Source: Christensenella sp. UBA3700 (GTDB lineage Bacteria > Bacillota > Clostridia > Christensenellales > UBA3700). Taken from it: a stretch of 17,829 bases of DNA. The first letter of the stretch is position 1. Each line of letters opens with the position of its first letter. Location of the stretch: the NCBI GenBank assembly GCA_002372775.1, contig DFIJ01000120.1, positions 1 through 17,829 on the forward strand, written 5' to 3'. The notes beneath the pieces are model-generated. The model had not been told where the DNA came from. It ran no database searches and saw only the letters and a program-made list of their open reading frames with translations. Both the position numbers and the translations under genes were made by a program. Shown here in pieces: positions 7,238-12,195 of this stretch.

Positions 7238-7663
7238 ATGGCAGAAAAAGAAAAAGCAACAAAAACAAAAGAAACTACTAAAAAGAAAGCAGTGCAAGGA
7301 AAAACCAAACAACTAGCTCCAAATAAACTTGAGATGCTAGTTACGATAGTTAATAGAAATAAAGCTGAATTTTACGCTGACTATATTCAATCATTTGAGG
7401 TCAATATGCAAATGATAATGCAAGCTGAAGGTACAGCAACAGAAGCAATGAAGAAAATGCTAGGGTTAATTAATACGGAAAAGGCAGTTATATTTAGTAT
7501 TATTCAGCAATCAAAGATTAATGAAGTGCTAGATAGTTTACAAGAAAAGTTTAGAACTATAAAAGATGGTAAAGGTATAGCATATACAATTCCTTTAACA
7601 AGTGTTATTGGTGTTGCAATATATAGTTTCTTAAGTAATAACGTCAGCGCAGTGGAGGGTTAA
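7238..7663 (+). CDS. PII-like regulatory protein with a Lys-rich N-terminal extension
   Basis: A charged, Lys/Thr/Glu-rich tail of about 27 residues precedes a PII-like ferredoxin-fold domain (NKLEMLVTIVNRNK onward) in this 141-residue protein. It ends with the B-loop-like GKGIAYTIPLTSVIG (about 112-126) and a short C-terminal helix. The T-loop region (EGTATEAMKKMLGLINTEKAVIF) is unlike GlnB/GlnK: there is no uridylylation tyrosine and no GDGKIF signature. It is therefore a non-canonical member of the superfamily. The start is ATG 7238, with AGGAGGT at 7224-7230; an in-frame GTG at 7229 lies inside that site and is rejected. The gene begins 12 nt after the DUF1538 gene and ends 1 nt before the next PII gene, so it is part of the operon. 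A regulatory contact with the membrane protein is inferred. Confidence 0.78.
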   Translation: MAEKEKATKTKETTKKKAVQGKTKQLAPNKLEMLVTIVNRNKAEFYADYIQSFEVNMQMIMQAEGTATEAMKKMLGLINTEKAVIFSIIQQSKINEVLDSLQEKFRTIKDGKGIAYTIPLTSVIGVAIYSFLSNNVSAVEG

Positions 7664-7664
7664 G

Positions 7665-8000
7665 ATGAAAAGGTTTGATCATGAATTAATTATTTGTATA
7701 GTAAACGAGGGATTCTCAGAACTTGTTATGGAAGCTGCTAAAGACGTTGGAGCTAAAGGTGGTACCGTTGTTAGAGCAAGAGGTACTGCAAATAAAGAAT
7801 CAGAAGAATTATTTAAGATAACTATAGAGCCAAAGAAAGAAATGGTTATGATTTTAGTTCCTACTTCAATTAAAGAGAATGTACTAAAAATGCTTTATGA
7901 AAAAGTCGGTTTACAAACTCCAGGACAAGGTATAGCATTCTCAATGCCAGTAGATAACGTTATTGGTTTAACAGAAGAAAATCAAGATAACAAAAAATAA
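7665..8000 (+). CDS. PII-like regulatory protein (second paralogue)
   Basis: The protein has 111 residues, about the length of GlnB. It shows the PII core: HELIICIVNEGFSELVMEAAKDVGAKGGTVVRARGT resembles the first beta-alpha-beta unit with the GxxGxTV ligand loop (29-35). GQGIAFSMPVDNVIG (87-101) occupies the B-loop and fourth strand. The T-loop is shortened (about TANKESEELFKITIEPKK), lacks Tyr51, and the usual GDGK lysine is absent. It probably forms trimers and binds a nucleotide or other small ligand, but not in the classical GlnB way. It starts 1 nt after the preceding stop, with GGAGGG at 7654-7659. It differs clearly from the first PII-like protein, so the operon encodes two distinct subunits, possibly a heterotrimer or two separate sensors. 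Confidence 0.82.
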   Translation: MKRFDHELIICIVNEGFSELVMEAAKDVGAKGGTVVRARGTANKESEELFKITIEPKKEMVMILVPTSIKENVLKMLYEKVGLQTPGQGIAFSMPVDNVIGLTEENQDNKK

Positions 8001-8007
8001 AACACCG

Positions 8008-8016
8008 TGGTATAAT
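8008..8016 (+). promoter_or_regulatory. Extended -10 of tRNA-Arg
   Basis: TGGTATAAT (8008-8016) is a consensus extended -10 placed 7 nt upstream of the tRNA 5' end. The element also lies in a small perfect inverted repeat (TGGTAT-A-ATACCA). There is no terminator after the PII gene, so the tRNA may also be co-transcribed with it. Confidence 0.6.
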
Positions 8017-8023
8017 ACCATTT

Positions 8024-8100
8024 GTGCATGTATAGTTAAATGGATATAACAGCCCCCTCCTAAGGGGCAGTTCCAGGTTCGATTCCTGGTATGTGCGCCA
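8024..8100 (+). tRNA. tRNA-Arg(CCU)
   Basis: Acceptor GTGCATG pairs with TATGTGC (G-U pairs included). The anticodon stem-loop GCCCC-CTCCTAA-GGGGC gives anticodon CCU (codon AGG). The T-arm is CCAGGTTCGATTCCTGG, the discriminator is G, and CCA is encoded at 8098-8100. A T-run follows at once (8101-8107). Its 3' end is repeated at 9593-9602, on the far side of the DUF3990/XRE gene pair. Confidence 0.95.
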
Positions 8101-8104
8101 TTTT
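8095..8104 (+). repeat. Left copy of direct repeat GCGCCATTTT (tRNA-Arg 3' end)
   Basis: GCGCCATTTT covers the last six bases of tRNA-Arg and four following T. An identical copy lies at 9593-9602. The pair brackets the DUF3990/XRE module and resembles a short attachment-site duplication. Confidence 0.6.
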
Positions 8105-8163
8105 TTTATTGGTGTTCAATTTACTAGTTCATATTTTCAAAAGTAAACTTCATATTTCATTAG

Positions 8164-8191
8164 TTAACAGCTATCACTATAGTGATATAAA
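8164..8191 (+). promoter_or_regulatory. Upstream promoter with palindromic operator O1
   Basis: TTAACA (8164-8169), a 16-bp spacer and TATAAA (8186-8191) with TG upstream. The spacer holds the perfect 16-bp palindrome TATCACTATAGTGATA (8172-8187), which touches the -10. A repressor bound there would block RNA polymerase. Confidence 0.6.
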
Positions 8192-8216
8192 AATATCATT
8201 ATTTAAACCGGCAAAG

Positions 8217-8245
8217 TTGATAATGTATCACTGTAGTGATATAAT
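8217..8245 (+). promoter_or_regulatory. Main promoter with palindromic operator O2
   Basis: TTGATA (8217-8222), a 17-bp spacer and perfect TATAAT (8240-8245) with upstream TG. The spacer is filled by TATCACTGTAGTGATA (8226-8241), which differs from O1 at one base. The start near 8252 precedes ribosome binding site AAAGGAG (8262-8268). The XRE protein encoded downstream is the obvious candidate repressor. Confidence 0.75.
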
Positions 8246-8275
8246 TACATTGAATAGATATAAAGGAGCTTTGCT

Positions 8276-8968
8276 ATGGATAAAAACATTACTATATACC
8301 ATGGATCAAAACAGATTATTGAAACACCGACTTTTGGTGTAGGAAAAAAGACTAACGATTTTGGTTTGGGTTTTTACTGTACGGAAAGCAACAATCTTGC
8401 AAAAGAGTGGGCGGTTTCGTCTTTGAATGATGGTTTCTCTAATAGATATACTTTAGATACTGAGTATTTGAAAGTTTTGAATCTAAATAGCCAAGAATAT
8501 ACAATACTCAACTGGATTGCTGTTCTAGTAGAACATCGTGTTTTTACTATTAAGACACCAGTGGCGAGACGTGCTAAGCAGTATTTGATTGATAATTTTG
8601 GCATCAATGTTAATGCTTTTGATTTAATCATTGGATATCGTGCGGATGATTCATATTTTGATTATGCTGAAGCTTTTGTGAACAACGGAATTACTGTCGA
8701 GCAATTAGCTAGAGCAATGAAACTTGGAAAACTTGGTGAGCAGATTGTTCTTAAATCGCAATTTTCATTTTCTAAAATAAAATACGACGGATTTGAGAGC
8801 GCTGAAAAAGATAAATATTATGTTCTACGCAAGGCAAGAGATGACGATGCAAATAATACTTATCTTTCCATCTTGGAAAAAGAAGAGGATGGATTGTACA
8901 TACAAGATATTATAAGAGGGGGTATAACAAACGATGATCCGCGCATACCGAGAAATATATCTAAATAG
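8276..8968 (+). CDS. DUF3990 family protein, ADP-ribosyltransferase-fold toxin candidate
   Basis: This 230-residue protein carries the DUF3990 pattern: YHGS with His9, TNDFGLGFYCTE (26-37) with Tyr34, a GYRADDSYFDYA block (120-131), and GEQIVLKS with Glu155. Spacing and order fit the H-Y-E form of the ADP-ribosyltransferase fold, to which I understand DUF3990 is related. His9 and Tyr34 would hold NAD and Glu155 would be catalytic; this assignment is inference. A C-terminal tail (about 185-230) is charged. The start is ATG 8276, with AAAGGAG seven nt upstream. The gene overlaps the downstream XRE gene by 35 bp, a toxin-first toxin-antitoxin arrangement. It is expressed from a promoter with a palindromic operator, so autoregulation by the partner is likely. 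The target molecule is unknown. Confidence 0.8.
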   Translation: MDKNITIYHGSKQIIETPTFGVGKKTNDFGLGFYCTESNNLAKEWAVSSLNDGFSNRYTLDTEYLKVLNLNSQEYTILNWIAVLVEHRVFTIKTPVARRAKQYLIDNFGINVNAFDLIIGYRADDSYFDYAEAFVNNGITVEQLARAMKLGKLGEQIVLKSQFSFSKIKYDGFESAEKDKYYVLRKARDDDANNTYLSILEKEEDGLYIQDIIRGGITNDDPRIPRNISK

Positions 8969-9572
8969 TGCACAATCAGCACTAGGCGATGCATTCGATT
9001 ATGCCATTAATGTCTGCAAAATCTCTGGCGACGATTTTGTAAAACTTTTCGTGGCAAGCTCAATCAGTAAACGAATAGAAAACGGAGAGCCAGCAATAAT
9101 CAGCGGAAAGAGTGGAGCAGAAATCGCGGTAGATATACTGTATGAAACAACAGGGAAACAGTATGACGTAGAGCCAGAAGAACGAATGGAGCGTTCTATA
9201 GAATATTGGATCGGGTGGGTAATAGCTTATTATCAATGGTATTCATCAAGACGATACGCAGATATTTTCAAAGTTTTGACTTTTACAACTCTTCAAAAAA
9301 TGTACTATACTTTGCACGAAGTGGATATCACGAAGTTTGTAGAAATCGCCGATGATAAAATAAAAGAGTATTTCAAAGATACAAATCTAAAGCGAATTCG
9401 TATTTCCTATGGCTGTTCTCAAATGGAACTATCTAAATTATCGGGCGTAAGTTTACGTTCTATTCAAATGTATGAACAGCGCCGTAAAAATATCAATAAA
9501 GCAAGCGCCGAAACAATCTACTATCTGGCGAAAGCGTTGGGTTGCACTGTCGAGGATTTAATAGAAAAATAA
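8934..9572 (+). CDS. XRE-family HTH protein, candidate antitoxin and autorepressor of the DUF3990 gene
   Basis: Two parts are visible in this 212-residue protein. Residues 1 to about 150 form a helical domain (DAFDYAINVCKISGDDFVKLF; YWIGWVIAYYQWYSSRRYADIF; YTLHEVDITKF) that I know only as the partner domain seen with DUF3990 genes. Residues about 152-210 are a canonical HTH (KRIRISYGCSQMELSKLSG, then VSLRSIQMYEQ, ending LAKALGCTVEDLIE). The likely role is to bind and neutralise the DUF3990 protein and to repress at the two palindromes at 8172 and 8226. ATG 8934 has GAGGGGG about 11 nt upstream, inside the preceding gene, so the pair is translationally coupled. Arginine codons here are mostly CGA, CGT and CGC, whereas neighbouring genes use almost only AGA; this suggests horizontal transfer. 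Confidence 0.82.
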   Translation: MIRAYREIYLNSAQSALGDAFDYAINVCKISGDDFVKLFVASSISKRIENGEPAIISGKSGAEIAVDILYETTGKQYDVEPEERMERSIEYWIGWVIAYYQWYSSRRYADIFKVLTFTTLQKMYYTLHEVDITKFVEIADDKIKEYFKDTNLKRIRISYGCSQMELSKLSGVSLRSIQMYEQRRKNINKASAETIYYLAKALGCTVEDLIEK

Positions 9573-9592
9573 TAGTTTAATAAATCATGACA

Positions 9593-9602
9593 GCGCCATT
9601 TT
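9593..9602 (+). repeat. Right copy of direct repeat GCGCCATTTT
   Basis: Identical to 8095-8104 at the tRNA-Arg 3' end, and located 20 nt after the stop codon of the XRE gene. No other sequence similarity extends on either side. Confidence 0.6.
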
Positions 9603-9635
9603 AGTTGCGTAAGTTTTATTAATTATATTAATATA

Positions 9636-9662
9636 CTAGCCGTAGGGGGACACGGAGGCTAG
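9636..9662 (+). promoter_or_regulatory. Hairpin covering the ribosome binding site of the next gene
   Basis: CTAGCC (9636-9641) pairs with GGCTAG (9657-9662), and inner GT/AC bases can add to the stem. The 3' arm includes the last GG of the Shine-Dalgarno GGAGG (9654-9658). A TATACT at 9632-9637 overlaps the 5' arm, so the hairpin is present in RNA only if transcription starts further upstream. Confidence 0.35.
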
Positions 9663-9668
9663 ATTATA

Positions 9669-10016
9669 GTGAAAAAAAGAAGTGTCGCATTAGGTCTATT
9701 TGGGATAATTTTATTAGTTTTAAATTTTCTCCCATTTTATAAATACAGCGTCGTTAATGTAGAGAATCATACTATTGCAGTTAAACATTATTCAATGTTC
9801 TATTTATCTTGTGTGGAATATTTAAATGTTAGTGTCGTTTTTTTGTTTGTTAATCTTGCATTTATTGGTGCAGCATTGGCCGTTTTAGGAAATGCTATTG
9901 CAATAATAGTTGATAAGGATAATACTAGATTCTACACGAAGACAGCATTGTATTCTGGTCTATTATCTATGGTATTGTTTTTAATTATTCTTTTATTTAC
10001 ATTTGTTGTTCTATAG
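9669..10016 (+). CDS. Small integral membrane protein, function unknown
   Basis: This 115-residue protein has three predicted membrane segments (about 6-25, 52-80 and 92-114), a polar loop at about 26-50 (KYSVVNVENHTIAVKHYS) and a short charged turn (VDKDNTRFYTK) between the second and third. The N-terminus is MKKR, so it is probably inside. The GTG start at 9669 has GGAGG ten nt upstream; the next in-frame Met (residue 43) would remove the first helix. I do not recognise the family. It stands alone between the acquired DUF3990/XRE pair and the decarboxylase gene, with no clear functional link to either. Confidence 0.6.
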   Translation: MKKRSVALGLFGIILLVLNFLPFYKYSVVNVENHTIAVKHYSMFYLSCVEYLNVSVVFLFVNLAFIGAALAVLGNAIAIIVDKDNTRFYTKTALYSGLLSMVLFLIILLFTFVVL

Positions 10017-10043
10017 TTTTTACTATCAAAACTATTTAACTTA

Positions 10044-10052
10044 TGTTAAAAT
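10044..10052 (+). promoter_or_regulatory. Extended -10 of the decarboxylase gene
   Basis: TGTTAAAAT (10044-10052) lies about 30 bp upstream of the start codon. The -35 is weak. An AT-rich inverted repeat (ATAGTTTT/AAAACTAT) just upstream follows the preceding stop codon. Confidence 0.45.
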
Positions 10053-10083
10053 ATTTTAGAAAATAATTTAAAGGAAGATGTTT

Positions 10084-11349
10084 ATGGAAAAGATACCTTT
10101 TGTTACAAAAGAACAAGTAGAAGAAATAGTAAAGACATATCCTACTCCATTCCATATTTACAATGAAAAAGGAATTCGTGAAACAGCTAGAAAATTACAA
10201 AAAGCTTTTTCTTGGAATAAAGGATATAAAGAATATTTTGCAGTTAAGGCAACTCCAAATCCATTTATTATGCAAGTATTAAAGGAAGAAGGATGCGGCG
10301 TTGACTGTTCATCTTTAACAGAATTAATGTTATCTGATACAGTTGGCTTTAGTGGTAGCGACATTATGTTCTCATCAAATGTTACACCAGAAGCTGATTT
10401 CAAATTAGCAAGAAAGTTAAATGCTTATATCAACTTTGATGATATTACTCATATTGATTATTATGCAAAGCTTGCTCCATTTGCTGAAACAATGTGTTGT
10501 CGTTATAACCCAGGTGGTGATTTCACATTAAATAATGAAATTATGGATACACCAAAGGATGCCAAGTATGGTATGACAAAGCCTCAAATCAAGGAAGCAT
10601 TCTTAAAGCTTAAGGCATATGGTGTAAAGAATTTTGGTATACATGCATTCCTTGCTAGTAACACTACAGAAAATGGTTATTATCCAAAGCTTGCTAGAAT
10701 CTTATTCAGTTTAGCAGTTGAATTATCTAAAGAATGTGGAGTTCATATTTCATTCATTAACTTATCTGGTGGCGTAGGTATTGCTTATAGACCAGATCAA
10801 AAGGGAAATGATATCGACGTAATCGGTGAGGGTGTAAGACAAGCTTATGAAGAAATCTTAACACCTGCAGGAATGGATGACGTTGCTATCTTTACAGAGC
10901 TTGGAAGATTTATGTTAGCTCCAAATGGTATGTTAATTGCAAAGGCAATTCATGAAAAGCATATCTGGAAAGAATATATTGGTCTTGATGCTTGTGCAGC
11001 AAACTTAATGAGACCAGCAATGTATAGAGCTTATCATCATATTACAGTTCTTGGAAAAGAGAATGAGCCTTGTGATCATATGTATGATATCACTGGCGGT
11101 CTTTGTGAGAATAATGATAAATTCGCTATAGATAGAATGTTGCCAAAGATAGATATCGGTGACTATATTGCTATTCATGATACAGGTGCTCATGGATTCT
11201 CAATGGGGTACAACTATAATGGTAAATTAAGATCTGCAGAATTAATGCTTTGCGAAGATGGTTCAGTAAAACAAATCAGACGTGCTGAAACTCCAGCAGA
11301 TTATTTTGCAACATTAGATTTAGACTATTTCAAAAACAAAAAGAAATAA
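10084..11349 (+). CDS. lysA: Diaminopimelate decarboxylase-like PLP enzyme
   Basis: This 421-residue fold-type III (alanine-racemase-like barrel) PLP decarboxylase is close to the usual length of LysA. The PLP lysine is Lys55 in YFAVKATPNP. The phosphate-binding glycines are in NLSGGVG (about 227-232), ELGR at 272-275 takes the place of EPGR, and CENND at 341-345 that of CESSD. GYNYNGK near 375-381 is the conserved tyrosine block. LysA converts meso-diaminopimelate to L-lysine and CO2. The usual HIGS motif is replaced by GIHAFLASN (about 185-193), as in a divergent LysA-like clade I recall from gut bacteria, so the substrate could differ. ATG 10084 is preferred to ATG 10078 because AAAGGAAG (10070-10077) touches the latter. 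It is monocistronic and convergent with the nucleosidase gene. Confidence 0.8.
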   Translation: MEKIPFVTKEQVEEIVKTYPTPFHIYNEKGIRETARKLQKAFSWNKGYKEYFAVKATPNPFIMQVLKEEGCGVDCSSLTELMLSDTVGFSGSDIMFSSNVTPEADFKLARKLNAYINFDDITHIDYYAKLAPFAETMCCRYNPGGDFTLNNEIMDTPKDAKYGMTKPQIKEAFLKLKAYGVKNFGIHAFLASNTTENGYYPKLARILFSLAVELSKECGVHISFINLSGGVGIAYRPDQKGNDIDVIGEGVRQAYEEILTPAGMDDVAIFTELGRFMLAPNGMLIAKAIHEKHIWKEYIGLDACAANLMRPAMYRAYHHITVLGKENEPCDHMYDITGGLCENNDKFAIDRMLPKIDIGDYIAIHDTGAHGFSMGYNYNGKLRSAELMLCEDGSVKQIRRAETPADYFATLDLDYFKNKKK

Positions 11350-11370
11350 TATAATAACGTAAGATAACTA

Positions 11371-11398
11371 AAGAAGCCAGGTTGCAACCTGGCTTCTT
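11371..11398. terminator. Bidirectional hairpin between convergent genes
   Basis: A perfect 28-nt palindrome (arms AAGAAGCCAGGT and its complement around TTGCAA-type centre) lies between the stop codons of the decarboxylase (+) and nucleosidase (-) genes. It can fold on either strand; the T-run is short in both directions. Confidence 0.75.
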
Positions 11399-11417
11399 GC
11401 ATATAATCAATTGAATT

Positions 11418-12092
11418 CTAAAGCTTTTGTAATAGATTTAATAAAACAGAAAAAGCTCTTTCTGCGGAGGCTATAACGTTTTTGTTGAAATCTCCTCCAT
11501 CACCTTCGAATGTATCGCTTATGCATTTAATAGATAAGCACTTAACACCACATAAGAAACAAACTCTTGCAATGCCAGCAATTTCCATATCACAGATATT
11601 ACATCCTAAATTATTTAAAGAAATCTTATCTACTTTCTTTTCAATAAATCTTCCACCAGAAGCAACTACCGCCTCTTTTATGTTAGGGTATATGCTCTTA
11701 ACAAAATCAATATAACCATCGTCAAGTGGAATAAATTCATCCCTAAACTCTTCATATTGATGTTCTTTTACTGGGTCAATTGGAGATACATCGTAATCAT
11801 AATTACATGCTTTTCTAACAACAAATAGGTCTTCAACTTTAAGCCCAGTTTGAAGTGCTCCTGTAACACCAAAATTAACGATAAGTTCACAGCTGTATTT
11901 AGTTATTAGTAATTGAGTAGCAGATGAAGCATCAATAATTCCATATCCTGACTTCATTGCATAAATCTCATGATTTCCGATTTTTGTTTCATAAACTGTT
12001 CTATTTGAAACAGTGTAACTCTTAATATCTGAACCATTATTTAGAAATGATTTCAATTCTCTTTCAATTGCTATTATTAAACCTATTTTCAT
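11418..12092 (-). CDS. 5'-methylthioadenosine/S-adenosylhomocysteine nucleosidase-like protein
   Basis: This 224-residue member of the PNP/UDP phosphorylase superfamily begins KIGLIIAIERELKSF with Glu10, equivalent to the conserved early Glu of MTA/SAH nucleosidases. NFGVTGAL (about 73-80) is the glycine-rich loop. DMEIAGIA places Glu170 where the ribose-binding MExE glutamate lies. CISD (190-193) supplies the catalytic Asp193. Such enzymes cleave adenine from MTA and SAH in the methyl cycle. Departures from the standard motifs (GGRFI for GDxFI, DMEIAG for MEMEAA) leave room for another nucleoside. ATG 12092 is chosen because CGAGGTG (12102-12096) is its ribosome binding site and overlaps the alternative GTG at 12098. 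It is divergent from the MFS gene, with a shared 100-bp control region. Confidence 0.78.
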   Translation of the reverse strand: MKIGLIIAIERELKSFLNNGSDIKSYTVSNRTVYETKIGNHEIYAMKSGYGIIDASSATQLLITKYSCELIVNFGVTGALQTGLKVEDLFVVRKACNYDYDVSPIDPVKEHQYEEFRDEFIPLDDGYIDFVKSIYPNIKEAVVASGGRFIEKKVDKISLNNLGCNICDMEIAGIARVCFLCGVKCLSIKCISDTFEGDGGDFNKNVIASAERAFSVLLNLLQKL

Positions 12093-12132
12093 AAACACCT
12101 CGTGTCATTATTTATAATAACAAATATTTGAA

Positions 12133-12161
12133 TTGATATAAATCTTTTTAATTGTTAAAAT
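12133..12161 (+). promoter_or_regulatory. Promoter of the MFS transporter gene
   Basis: TTGATA (12133-12138), a 17-bp spacer and TAAAAT (12156-12161) with TG upstream (TGTTAAAAT). The start near 12168 gives a leader of about 28 nt with AAAGAGGG at 12181-12188. Confidence 0.65.
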
Positions 12162-12195
12162 TAAAATTAGCGTAAGCGATAAAGAGGGTTATTTT

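Noticed and set aside
8172..8241. Two similar palindromes considered as a CRISPR-like or iteron repeat array
   Set aside because: Only two copies, each placed exactly in a promoter spacer; operators explain them better.
8091..8342. Plus-strand ORF starting in the tRNA-Arg 3' end
   Set aside because: It overlaps the tRNA, the operator region and the DUF3990 gene in another frame, and has no ribosome binding site.
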